Assembly: GCA_020851565.1 (NCBI GenBank)
Contig: JADZCN010000128.1
Coordinates: forward strand, 1 to 32,377
Reading direction: 5' to 3'
Length of the DNA stretch: 32,377 nucleotides
From: Acidobacteriota bacterium
Lineage (GTDB): Bacteria; Acidobacteriota; Vicinamibacteria; Vicinamibacterales; UBA2999
Positions 7,818-15,458 of the stretch are shown piece by piece; position 1 is the stretch's first letter, and every line of letters starts with the position of its first letter. The notes beneath the pieces are model-generated. The model saw nothing but the letters and a program-made list of their open reading frames with translations. It was not told the origin of the DNA and did not search any database. The position numbers were made by a program, and so were the translations under genes.

Positions 7818-8633
7818 ATGACCAGGCAGTACTGCCATGTTGGCTCGCGCACGATCGCGTACCTCGACTCGGTTCCCGGCGCCTCGGACCTCCGCACCAT
7901 CGTCCTGCTGCACGCATTCCCGCTGGGCGCGGGCATGTGGGAACCGCAGATTCGCAGCATTCCCAAGGGGTGGCGATTGATCACGCCGGACCTCAGCGGG
8001 TTCGGCGGCACCTCGGAAGCGGGGGGGCCCTCGCCCTCGATGGACGACTACGCCCGGGACGTCATCGACCTGCTGGGCGCGCTCGGCATCAGCCGAGCCG
8101 TGGTCGGCGGATGCTCGATGGGCGGCTACGCGACGTTTGCCGTCATCCGGAAGGCGCCCGAGATGGTCGAGGCGGTCGTGCTGGCCGACACGCGGGCGGG
8201 CGCGGACTCGCTCGAGGGGCGCGCGAACCGGCGCAGCATGCTGGCGCTCGTGGATCGGGAAGGGGCATCGGGCGTGGCTCGCGAGATGATGCCAAAGCTC
8301 CTGGGCCGCACGACGCGCGAGACGGACACGACGGTGGAATCCACGGTCCGACGCCTGATCAAGCAGCAGTCGCCCGAGGGCATTCGCGGGGCCATCCAGC
8401 GGATGATGGACCGGCCCGATTCGACGCCCACGGTATCGTCACTGAAGGTTCCCGCGCTGGTCCTGGTCGGGGAGGAAGACGAGCTGACGCCAGTGGAGGA
8501 GTCGCGGCGGATCGCGGCGGCTATCCCGGGCGCGCGCCTGGAGATCATCCCGCTGGCCGGGCACCTCGCGAACCTCGAACAGCCGGGGCCGTTCAACGCC
8601 GCACTGGTCGCGTTCCTGGCCTCACTCTCATGA
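7818..8633 (+). CDS. Alpha/beta-fold hydrolase
   Basis: A 271-residue soluble alpha/beta hydrolase of the esterase/haloperoxidase-like group. The nucleophile elbow is GCSMGG with Ser100; the acid is Asp221 in VGEEDELTP and the base His249 in LAGHLANLE. An oxyanion-hole strand LLHAFPLG lies at 30-37, and a helical cap at about 130-205. No signal peptide is seen, so it should act in the cytoplasm. The substrate cannot be told from sequence; carboxylic esters or lactones are usual. Its TGA overlaps the ATG of the DUF547 gene (ATGA), so the two are translationally coupled. Confidence 0.88.
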   Translation: MTRQYCHVGSRTIAYLDSVPGASDLRTIVLLHAFPLGAGMWEPQIRSIPKGWRLITPDLSGFGGTSEAGGPSPSMDDYARDVIDLLGALGISRAVVGGCSMGGYATFAVIRKAPEMVEAVVLADTRAGADSLEGRANRRSMLALVDREGASGVAREMMPKLLGRTTRETDTTVESTVRRLIKQQSPEGIRGAIQRMMDRPDSTPTVSSLKVPALVLVGEEDELTPVEESRRIAAAIPGARLEIIPLAGHLANLEQPGPFNAALVAFLASLS

Positions 8634-9460
8634 AGACGTTGATCCCGGCGGTGCTCGCCGTGCTCGTCCTGGCGTCCGGCACGGGCGCGCAGGACGCGCC
8701 GCCGCCTTCCGTGGATCCGCTGCACCGCGCGTTCGACGGCATCCTCGATATCTACGTGCGCGACGGGCTGGTGTACTACCAGGCGCTCAAGCTCGAGCGC
8801 GCGCGCTTCGATCGGTACGTGGCGAGCCTCGGCGAGACCGAAGTCCCCGACAGCTGGGGGCCGCAGCGCCGGCTGGCCTTCTGGATCAACGCCTACAACG
8901 CGTTCGTGCTGCGCACGGTCATCGATCACTATCCGATCCGCGGCCGCGCACCAACGTATCCGCCCAACAGCATCCGCCAGGTGCCCGGGGCGTTCGAGCG
9001 CCGGCAATTCCGCGCCGGCCGCCGCATGGTTACCCTCGATCAGATCGAGAAGGACATCATCGTCCCCCTGGGCGACGCCCGGGCGTTGCTGGCCCTCGGC
9101 CGCGGCGCGCTGGGTGGCGGCCGCCTCAAGAGCGAGGCTTACACGGCCGATCGTCTGGACGAGCAGCTCGACGCGATGGTGCGCGAGGTCGTCGACCGGC
9201 GCGAGATGGTCTTCGTGGACCAGCAGAACGCGGTGATCAGCGTGAACCCGATGTTCTCGTGGCGCGAGCCAGCCTTCGTCGACGCATTCGCCGGCAGGGC
9301 GGCCCCGGAATTCGCTGCGCGCAGCCCGCTGGAGCGCGCTGTCCTCGGCCTCATCGCGCCGGTGGTCGTGCGATCGGAGGCGGAGTTCCTGAAGGGGAAC
9401 CGGTTCCGGGTGGCCTTCCACGACTTCGACTGGCGACTGAACGACCTCACACGGAGGTAG
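8630..9460 (+). CDS. Exported DUF547 domain protein
   Basis: A 276-residue protein with a cleavable signal peptide (MKTLIPAVLAVLVLASGTGAQ, 1-20). The mature part is a DUF547 domain: YVRDGLVYYQALK near 41-53, then the hallmark RLAFWINAYNAFVLRTVIDHYP at about 81-102. In this family the WINAYN segment and the later LALGRGALGGGRL region (usually H-x-A...C-rich) form the conserved core. The function is unknown, although the fold has been linked to papain-like enzymes. Start ATG 8630 overlaps the hydrolase stop, so both proteins probably serve one pathway despite different locations. The stop lies ten bases before the 15-bp array. Confidence 0.85.
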   Translation: MKTLIPAVLAVLVLASGTGAQDAPPPSVDPLHRAFDGILDIYVRDGLVYYQALKLERARFDRYVASLGETEVPDSWGPQRRLAFWINAYNAFVLRTVIDHYPIRGRAPTYPPNSIRQVPGAFERRQFRAGRRMVTLDQIEKDIIVPLGDARALLALGRGALGGGRLKSEAYTADRLDEQLDAMVREVVDRREMVFVDQQNAVISVNPMFSWREPAFVDAFAGRAAPEFAARSPLERAVLGLIAPVVVRSEAEFLKGNRFRVAFHDFDWRLNDLTRR

Positions 9461-9470
9461 GGCGCGGGGG

Positions 9471-9600
9471 TCGAAGCACGAAGGTTCGAAGCACGAAGGT
9501 TCGAAGCACGAAGGTTCGAAGCACGAAGGTTCGAAGCACGAAGGTTCGAAACACGAAGGTTCGAAACACGAAGGTTCGAAACACGAAGGTTCAAAGCACA
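9471..9600 (+). repeat. 15-bp tandem repeat array containing CACGAAGG
   Basis: Eight consecutive 15-base units (TCGAAGCACGAAGGT) run from 9471 to 9590 with no spacers. Units 1-5 read AAGCACG and units 6-8 read AAACACG, so a variant unit has been amplified as a block. A ninth, degraded unit (9591-9600) ends one base before the ATG of the SDR gene. Each unit contains a GAAGG that could serve as a ribosome binding site; the nearest lies about 12 bases from the start. Open frames through it are periodic (RSTKV on one strand, CFEPS on the other) and not genuine proteins. Confidence 0.92.
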
Positions 9601-9601
9601 G

Positions 9602-10378
9602 ATGGATCTCGGGTTGAGTGGGAAGGTGGCGGTCGTCACGGGCGGCAGCCGGGGGCTGGGGCTGGCGGCGGCACATGCGCTGGCGGCGGAGGGGTGCCGG
9701 GTGGTGATCGGCGCGCGCGGCCTCGCCCAGCTGACGGAGGCGGCCGACCAGATTCGTGCACGCCACGGCCGCGGGACGAAGGTGCTCGCCGTCACCTGCG
9801 ACGTGTCCACGACCGAGGGCGTGGATCACCTCATCGAGTCGGCGGTCGTGGAGTGCGGCGGCGTGGACGTGCTGGTGAACAACGTCGGCGTCGGCCGCGG
9901 CAGCACGCTCGAGCGCACCTCCGACGCGGAGTGGCGCGAGGCCTTCGATCACACGCTGTTTCCGGCCATCCGCTGCTCGCAGCTGGCCCTGCCGCACATG
10001 CGGCAGCGGGGCGGCGGTGTCATCGTCATCATCTCGTCCATCTACGGGCGGGAGGCGGGCGGCCGCATGACCTACAACGTCGTGAAGGCGGCCGAGATCA
10101 GCCTCACCAAGTCGTTGGCCCAGCAGCTCGCGCCGGACGGCATCCGCGTCGTTGGCGTGGCGCCCGGATCCATCCTGTTCGAGGGCGGATCGTGGTGGAA
10201 GCGCCAGCAGGAGGATCCGAAGGGCATCGCCGATTTCATCGCACGCGAGCTGCCATTCGGGCGATTCGGCACACCCGAAGAGGTGGGCAACGTCGTGGCG
10301 TTTCTCTCCTCTCCCCGCGCCAGCTGGATCAGTGGCACCACCGTCGTCGTGGACGGCTGCCAGTCACGGATGTTCTAG
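9602..10378 (+). CDS. SDR-family NAD(P)-dependent oxidoreductase
   Basis: A 258-residue classical short-chain dehydrogenase/reductase. The Rossmann cofactor motif TGGSRGLG lies at 13-20, NNVG at 93-96, the catalytic Ser at 145/146 and the YNVVK motif with Tyr158 and Lys162. The ending IDGCQSRMF variant (VVVDGCQSRMF) and the 3-oxoacyl-ACP-reductase-like layout (SGKVAVVTGGS) suggest a ketoreductase or polyol/steroid-type dehydrogenase; the substrate is unknown. Residues 34-40 (VVIGARG) give an Arg after the second strand, which favours NADP. It has no conventional leader: the tandem array abuts the start codon. The start at ATG 9602 is set by the family's N-terminus. Confidence 0.92.
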   Translation: MDLGLSGKVAVVTGGSRGLGLAAAHALAAEGCRVVIGARGLAQLTEAADQIRARHGRGTKVLAVTCDVSTTEGVDHLIESAVVECGGVDVLVNNVGVGRGSTLERTSDAEWREAFDHTLFPAIRCSQLALPHMRQRGGGVIVIISSIYGREAGGRMTYNVVKAAEISLTKSLAQQLAPDGIRVVGVAPGSILFEGGSWWKRQQEDPKGIADFIARELPFGRFGTPEEVGNVVAFLSSPRASWISGTTVVVDGCQSRMF

Positions 10379-10379
10379 A

Positions 10380-10432
10380 GGGGTGCGAGCAGGTGCACCC
10401 GGGTGCGGGCGGGTGCGGGCCGGTGCGAGGGG
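10380..10432 (+). repeat. GGGTGC word array (copy 1)
   Basis: GGTGCG or GGTGCA recurs at about 10382, 10392, 10402, 10412 and 10422, a period of ten bases, with a self-complementary GGTGCACC at 10392-10399. It begins two bases after the SDR stop and ends 16 bases before the kinase -10 element, so it occupies the place of the -35. The same word builds the large array at 22184-22304. Confidence 0.75.
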
Positions 10433-10447
10433 GCTGCGGGCGCGCAC

Positions 10448-10453
10448 TATAAT
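10448..10453 (+). promoter_or_regulatory. Consensus -10 of a leaderless promoter (Ser/Thr kinase)
   Basis: A perfect TATAAT ends six bases before the GTG at 10460. With a normal -10 to start-site distance the transcript begins at the start codon, although GGGAGG directly before GTG could look like a misplaced ribosome binding site. No -35 match is seen; the GGGTGC array fills that position. Confidence 0.6.
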
Positions 10454-10459
10454 CGGGAG

Positions 10460-12877
10460 GTGCCTGACGGCGCAGACCTTCAGGGAGCCTCCATCCTTCA
10501 GTACCGCGTGGTCGACCGCCTGGGCAGCGGGGGCATGGGCCAGGTGTACCTCGCGGAAGACACGCGCCTCGGCCGGCGCGTCGCGCTGAAGTTCCTCGCC
10601 CCCGCGCTCGGCGCCAATCCCGAGTCGCGCGCGCGGCTCGTCCGCGAGGCACAGGTGGCCGCGCAGCTGCGCTCGCCGCACATCGCCGTGGCGTACGACC
10701 TGGTCGAGCACGACCGGGGCCTCTTCATCGCCATGGAGTACGTGGAGGGCGAGCTCCTCTCCGCGCGCATCGCCCGCGGCCCGCTCTCCGCGGCCGACAG
10801 CCTCGACATCGCCATGCAGGTGGCCGATGCCCTGGACGAGGCCCACCAGCTCGGCATCGTCCATCGCGACATCAAGAGCGCGAACCTGATGATCACGTCC
10901 CGTCAGCTGGTGAAGGTCCTCGATTTCGGCCTCGCCAAGAACGTGCCCTCGCGCGACGCGCACGTCACGCAGGCCTCCCTGACGATGGCCGGAATGGTCG
11001 TGGGCACGCTGAACTACATGCCCCCGGAGCAGTTGAGGGGAGGGCTGGTGGACCACCGCGCGGACCTGTTCTCGCTCGGCGTGGTTCTCTACGAGATGCT
11101 CACCGGCCACCTGCCGTTCGCCGGCGAGTCGATGGCCGATGTCGCGGATCGCATCCTCAACCGGGAGCCCGAGGCCATCGGGCGCTACACGTACAGCGTC
11201 CCCTCCGACGTGGAGACGATCGTCCGCAAGGCGCTGGAGAAGGATCCCGACTTCCGCTACCAGTCCGCGCGCGAGTTCTACGTGGACCTGGCGAACGCGC
11301 GCCGCCGCCAGCGCGACCAGCCGTTCGCGGCCTCGTCTGCGTGGCGCGGCCCGCTCGACTTCTCCGACCCGGCATCGGCACTCCCGGTGCTGCAGGCCGG
11401 CCAGGTCGGCGGGGCGCGGTCGGTGGCCGTCCTGGCGTTCACGAACATCACGGGCGACGCGGCGGACGAGTGGATCGGACAGGGCATCGCCGAATCGCTC
11501 ACCGCCGACTTCGCGAAGATTGGCGGCCTCACCGTGATCCCGCGCGAGCACGTCTTCGAGCTGCAGCGGAACCTCGGGGTCGGCGGCCGCGGCGCCGACG
11601 AGCGCCAGTCGCTGGACCTCGGACGCCGGCTCGAGGCGGCGTTCGTCGTGACCGGCGCCTACCAGCGCCTGCGGGATCGCGTGCGCATCACGGCGCAGGT
11701 GATCGAGGTGCCGACCGGGCGGTCGGCGGCCACCGTCAAGCTGGATGGCACGATCGACCAGATTTTCGAGCTGCAGGATCAGCTCGTGCAGGAGCTGGCG
11801 CGCACGGGCATGGAGCGCGATCTCGGGACCGCGGAATTGCAGGCCATCGAGGGCGACACCGACGTGTCGGTCGAGGCCTTCGAGGCGTTCTCACGCGGCA
11901 TGCTCAACCTGCGCATGGCCAGCCGCGATTCGGTCGATCGGGCCATCGGCCTCTTCGAGCGGGCGCTGGATCTCTCGCCCGGCTACGTGGACGCGATGAT
12001 CGCCCTGGGAAGCGCCCTCAACCTGAAGGGCGCGTTCCTCTCGATGCCGGAGCTGCCCGAGCGCAGCCTGGCCCTGTTGCGGCAGGCCGTCGCGCTCCGC
12101 CCCGACTCGGCCGAGGCGCACATCCGCCTCGGCGAGACGCTCTCGGACCTCGGCCAGGTGGACGAGAGCATCGCGGAGATGCACGAGGGTCTGCGGCTCT
12201 CGCCCGACAACCCCGAGGCCCACGCCAGCCTGGCGCGGAACTACTGGATGGGGAAGGGCGATATCGACCTGGCCATCGCGCACTTCAGGCGCACTCTCGC
12301 GCTCAACCCCGACGCGGGCTACACGCACCTGCAGCTGGCCCTGCTCCATGCCTACCGCGGCGACCTGGACGATGCCGAGCGCGAGGCGCGCGCGGCGGTG
12401 GTCCTGCAGGAGCAGGCCATGTCGGGCACGCGCGGGCTGTTGATCGTCGGCGCCCGCTCGCGCCTCGGCTACGTCTTCTACCGGCGCGGCCAGTACGAGG
12501 AGGCCATTCGCGAGTACCGCCGGGAGCTCGACTTCGTGTCGATGAGCGATCACGCGCTCCGGGAGCGGACGACGATCGAGCTCTCACAGAAGCTCGCGGC
12601 GGCGTACCAGCGGATGGGCGACGCGGAAAACGCGCAACTCCACTTCGACCGCGCCGTGAGGGCCTTCGACCAGCGCCTCGCCGGCGGCGCCGACGACCCG
12701 TACACGCGCTACTACATGGCCGCGCTGTGTGCCATGCGCGGTGACGCCGAGCAGGCGCGAAAGCACCTGGAGCGCCCGCTCGCCGAGCTCGGCCCGTACA
12801 CGCGCTGGCGCCTGCCACGGGACCCTGACTTCGATGGCGTCAGGGAAGCGCTTGGTCTTGAGGTCCTGGGGTCTTGA
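10460..12877 (+). CDS. Ser/Thr protein kinase with TolB/FlgO-like domain and TPRs
   Basis: An 805-residue soluble kinase. The kinase domain covers about 15-280: glycine loop [10 protein letters not shown] (21-30), Lys44 in [16 protein letters not shown] (135-144) with catalytic Asp137, DFG (155-157) and a PPE in place of APE at 188-190. After a short linker comes [13 protein letters not shown] (321-333), a TolB N-terminal/FlgO-like domain to about 450, then TPR helices to the end (about 455-790). No transmembrane helix is seen, unlike PknB-type kinases. Such kinase-TolB-TPR fusions are common in Acidobacteriota; targets are unknown. GTG 10460 follows TATAAT by six bases; an upstream open extension would translate repeat DNA. 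The last codons (EVLGS) and the TGA stop lie in the GTCTTGAGG array. Confidence 0.92.
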   Translation: MPDGADLQGASILQYRVVDRLGSGGMGQVYLAEDTRLGRRVALKFLAPALGANPESRARLVREAQVAAQLRSPHIAVAYDLVEHDRGLFIAMEYVEGELLSARIARGPLSAADSLDIAMQVADALDEAHQLGIVHRDIKSANLMITSRQLVKVLDFGLAKNVPSRDAHVTQASLTMAGMVVGTLNYMPPEQLRGGLVDHRADLFSLGVVLYEMLTGHLPFAGESMADVADRILNREPEAIGRYTYSVPSDVETIVRKALEKDPDFRYQSAREFYVDLANARRRQRDQPFAASSAWRGPLDFSDPASALPVLQAGQVGGARSVAVLAFTNITGDAADEWIGQGIAESLTADFAKIGGLTVIPREHVFELQRNLGVGGRGADERQSLDLGRRLEAAFVVTGAYQRLRDRVRITAQVIEVPTGRSAATVKLDGTIDQIFELQDQLVQELARTGMERDLGTAELQAIEGDTDVSVEAFEAFSRGMLNLRMASRDSVDRAIGLFERALDLSPGYVDAMIALGSALNLKGAFLSMPELPERSLALLRQAVALRPDSAEAHIRLGETLSDLGQVDESIAEMHEGLRLSPDNPEAHASLARNYWMGKGDIDLAIAHFRRTLALNPDAGYTHLQLALLHAYRGDLDDAEREARAAVVLQEQAMSGTRGLLIVGARSRLGYVFYRRGQYEEAIREYRRELDFVSMSDHALRERTTIELSQKLAAAYQRMGDAENAQLHFDRAVRAFDQRLAGGADDPYTRYYMAALCAMRGDAEQARKHLERPLAELGPYTRWRLPRDPDFDGVREALGLEVLGS

Positions 12878-13012
12878 GGTCTTGAGGCCCTGAGTCCTGG
12901 CGCATCTCAGCTGTGCACGCCCAAGGGCTTCGAGCCCCGGCGAGAGCACCTCGGGCTTCATCCTTCACGACCCAAGACCCCAAGACCCCAAGACCCCAGG
13001 ACCTCAAGACGT
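12854..13012. repeat. GTCTTGAGG array forming a long inverted repeat between convergent genes
   Basis: The left arm (12854-12900) repeats GTCTTGAGG and GTCCTGGGG; the right arm (12971-13012) repeats CCCAAGACC and ends CCTCAAGAC. Bases 12855-12876 are perfectly complementary to 12989-13010 (22 of 22), and the match extends with few differences to about 12887/12978. The loop of about 100 bases includes a GGGCTTCGAGCCCCGGCG hairpin-like element at 12925-12942. The stop codons of the kinase (12875-12877) and of the M20 peptidase (13004-13006, minus strand) both lie inside arms. It could serve as a bidirectional terminator, but it has no T-run and is far larger than one. Confidence 0.88.
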
Positions 13013-14290
13013 AGCCCCGGTCAGCGTGAGGATGGCCAGCGCCAGCACCTTCGTGGAAGCGACCAGGTCGTCCACGCGGCAGTACTCGTCCGGCTGGTGT
13101 GCCTGTTCGAGCTCGCCCGGGCCGTAGGCCACGCAGTGCGGGACGCCGGCGATGCGCGCGACGTGCTTGTGGTCGTAGGTGCCGGGGCTCGCGACGCGCG
13201 TGGCTTTCCGGCCGAGGACGCGGCCCACGCCCGCCTCGATGGCCGCGATGACGGGGGAATCGTCCGGGGTGCGCGTGGGGTGCACGACCATCAGGTCGCG
13301 CAGCGCGTAGTCGACGCGCGGGACGCGCGCGCGCACCCGGTCCAGCACCGCTTCCACCTCCCGCTTCGTCTGCTCGAAGCCCTCTTCGAGCAGGAATCGA
13401 CGGTCGAAGACGGCCCGGCACACGTCGGCCACGCACGGGGTCTGGATGCCGTCCACGGGCTGGCCGCCAAAGATGCCGTTGATGTTGATGGTCGCCTGGC
13501 GGGCGCCCTCCGGGACGACGGGCACCTCCGTCCGCCTGGCGGCCAGCGCCGGCAGCACCTCCTCGCGAATCGCCTGCAGCAGGTGGCCCATGCCGTCGAT
13601 GGCGTTCACGCCGAGGAACGGCATGCTGCCGTGCGCGATGTGCCCGCGGGCCGCCACCTCGAACCAGTAGACGCCGCGGTGCCCGACGCACACCCGGTCC
13701 ACGTTCAGCGGCTCCGGGATGATGCAGTAGTCCGTTCGCGTGGACGAGATGCGGCCGTGCTCGGCCAGCCAGGCCACGCCGGCGAACCCGCCGCTCTCTT
13801 CGTCCACCGTGCCGCTCACCTCGATGGTACCGGGCACCGGCACCCCTGCACGACGGATGGCCTCGGATGCGAAGGCCGCGGCCGCGATGCCCGCCTTCAT
13901 GTCGCACGAGCCGCGCCCGTAGATCCGGCCGTTTCTGACGACGCCTCCGAACGGATCGAGCGTCCACCCCTCGCCGGCCGGGACGACGTCGAAGTGGCCG
14001 TTCAAATGGACCGTGGGCCGCGCCGCCAGTCCGGTGCGCGTGCCGACGACGTTCAGCCGGGGGTGGCGGGCGGTATGCTCGGGCCTTCCCTCGGCGGCGA
14101 AGTACTCGACGTCGAAGCCGAGGCGGGCCAGCGTGTCGCCGATGAAGCGCGCGCAGTCCTCGTAGTGCTCGCCGGGAGGGTTGACGGTGGGGATGCGTAC
14201 CATGTCGGCGGTGAACGCCACGATCTCATCCGTGGCGCGCTCCACCTCGACGAGGACGCGATCGATCAGGTGTGATGACGATGCAGGCAC
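13004..14290 (-). CDS. M20-family zinc metallopeptidase (ArgE/DapE type)
   Basis: A 428-residue cytoplasmic hydrolase of the M20 acetylornithine deacetylase / succinyl-diaminopimelate desuccinylase group. The two-metal site is visible: His99-x-Asp101 in NGHFDVVP, Asp130 in GRGSCDMKAG, catalytic Glu164 and Glu165 in DEESGG, a PEP near residue 192, and the C-terminal His in QAHQPDEY. A lid/dimerisation domain is inserted at about 205-320. It removes acyl groups from, or cleaves, N-acyl amino acids or dipeptides; the exact substrate is open. It is divergent from the P1-family peptidase across 70 bases, so both may serve peptide salvage. GTG 14290 lies eight bases from a -10-like element. Its last residues (GATS) and stop enter the inverted repeat. 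Confidence 0.93.
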   Translation of the reverse strand: MPASSSHLIDRVLVEVERATDEIVAFTADMVRIPTVNPPGEHYEDCARFIGDTLARLGFDVEYFAAEGRPEHTARHPRLNVVGTRTGLAARPTVHLNGHFDVVPAGEGWTLDPFGGVVRNGRIYGRGSCDMKAGIAAAAFASEAIRRAGVPVPGTIEVSGTVDEESGGFAGVAWLAEHGRISSTRTDYCIIPEPLNVDRVCVGHRGVYWFEVAARGHIAHGSMPFLGVNAIDGMGHLLQAIREEVLPALAARRTEVPVVPEGARQATININGIFGGQPVDGIQTPCVADVCRAVFDRRFLLEEGFEQTKREVEAVLDRVRARVPRVDYALRDLMVVHPTRTPDDSPVIAAIEAGVGRVLGRKATRVASPGTYDHKHVARIAGVPHCVAYGPGELEQAHQPDEYCRVDDLVASTKVLALAILTLTGATS

Positions 14291-14298
14291 AACAAGCC

Positions 14299-14327
14299 AT
14301 CGTGACCGGAACGCGTGTCCGGGTCAA
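14299..14327 (-). promoter_or_regulatory. Promoter of the M20 peptidase gene
   Basis: On the minus strand, TTGACC (14327-14322) and CACGAT (14304-14299) are 17 bases apart; the latter ends eight bases before GTG 14290. The -35 is good and the -10 modest. The leader would be zero or one to two bases. Confidence 0.45.
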
Positions 14328-14346
14328 TCCTCGACGGTTCTGCGGT

Positions 14347-14352
14347 TATGAT
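14347..14352 (+). promoter_or_regulatory. -10 element of a near-leaderless promoter (P1-family peptidase)
   Basis: TATGAT ends eight bases before ATG 14361, implying a leader of about one or two bases. It lies back to back with the M20 promoter. No clear -35 is visible. Confidence 0.5.
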
Positions 14353-14360
14353 CTCCGGTC

Positions 14361-15452
14361 ATGCGCGTGCCCGCGACTCTCGGCCTCCTTTCCCTGATTG
14401 CCGTGGCCTGTGTGAACGGCCAGGCGCCGGCGCCCCCGGCCTCGACGCAGGCGGCCTCGACCGCACCGGCGGCTGGGACGAATCACACGCTCACGGCGGT
14501 TCCCGGCATCAAGGTCGGGCACCACACGCTCACCGAGCGGCCCACGGGCTGCACGGTCATCCTCGTGGATGGCCAGGGCGCCGTTGGCGGCGTGTCGCAG
14601 CGCGGCGGGGCGCCCGGCACCCGCGAGACCGACCTGCTCGATCCCGGCAACATGGTGGACAAGGTGAACGCGGTCGTGCTGTCGGGGGGCAGCGCCTTCG
14701 GCCTGGAGGCCGCCACGGGCACCGTCCGCTGGCTCGAGGAGCACGACATCGGCTGGGACGTCCGCATCGCGAAGGTCCCCATCGTCCCCGCCGCCATCCT
14801 GTTCGACCTGCCGGTCGGCGGCAATCCGAAGATTCGCCCGACCGCCGACTGCGGGTACCGCGCGGCTGGCATCGCGTCATCGGCCCCGGTGCCGGAGGGG
14901 TCGGTCGGCGCGGGAGCGGGCGCGACGGTCGGGAAGAGCGGTGGGCCGGGCCGCTCGATGAAGGGTGGCCTCGGCAGCTACAGCATCACCTTGCCCAATG
15001 GCCTGAGCGTAGGCGCCATCGTCGCCGTGAACGCCGTCGGCGACATCATCGACCCCGACTCCGGGAAGGTGGTGGCCGGTGTGCGCAACCCCGACGGGAG
15101 CTTCGCCGACGCGCGTACGTTGCTGCGCACGGGCCAGACCGGCCCGCGCCCGCGTGCCGCGGAGAACACGACCATCGGCCTGGTCGCCACCAACGCGAAG
15201 CTCACCAAGGCGCAGGTGAGCCGCATGGCCCTGATGGCCGACGATGGGTTCGCGCGCGCCATCTTCCCGGCGCACACGCAGGGCGACGGCGATACGGTGT
15301 TCTCCCTCGCGACCGGGCAGTGGGACGGGGAGGTGGACATCTCGCAGATCGGGGCGCTCGCGGCCGACGTGATGGCACGCGCCATCGTCCGCGGGGCCAC
15401 CGAGGCGACGGGGATTCCCAACATCCCGGCCGCGCGGGACCTGAAGAAGTAA
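14361..15452 (+). CDS. Exported P1-family peptidase (DmpA / beta-aminopeptidase-like)
   Basis: A 363-residue Ntn-hydrolase-like peptidase of the DmpA family, which self-cleaves to expose a nucleophile and removes N-terminal residues from peptides, including beta- or D-amino acid forms. The family start TAVPGIKVGHHT lies at 45-56, LSGGSAFGLEAATG at 107-120 and GAGAGATVGK at 183-192. The probable autoproteolysis site is Asn269 before Thr270-Thr271 (ENTTIGLVATNA). Unlike cytoplasmic members it has an N-terminal signal (1-16); Cys17 after IAVA makes a weak lipobox, so it may be a lipoprotein. The symporter gene follows after six bases, which suggests cleaved products are taken up by that transporter. 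Confidence 0.88.
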   Translation: MRVPATLGLLSLIAVACVNGQAPAPPASTQAASTAPAAGTNHTLTAVPGIKVGHHTLTERPTGCTVILVDGQGAVGGVSQRGGAPGTRETDLLDPGNMVDKVNAVVLSGGSAFGLEAATGTVRWLEEHDIGWDVRIAKVPIVPAAILFDLPVGGNPKIRPTADCGYRAAGIASSAPVPEGSVGAGAGATVGKSGGPGRSMKGGLGSYSITLPNGLSVGAIVAVNAVGDIIDPDSGKVVAGVRNPDGSFADARTLLRTGQTGPRPRAAENTTIGLVATNAKLTKAQVSRMALMADDGFARAIFPAHTQGDGDTVFSLATGQWDGEVDISQIGALAADVMARAIVRGATEATGIPNIPAARDLKK

Positions 15453-15458
15453 CGGCAC

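Noticed and set aside
9471..9600. CRISPR array
   Set aside because: The 15-base units are directly adjacent with no unique spacers, and no cas genes are near.
8126..9997. Long minus-strand protein with tandem CFEPS repeats
   Set aside because: It is antisense to three well-supported genes; the pentapeptide repeat is only the 15-bp DNA array read in frame. The plus-strand RSTKV repeat protein is rejected for the same reason.
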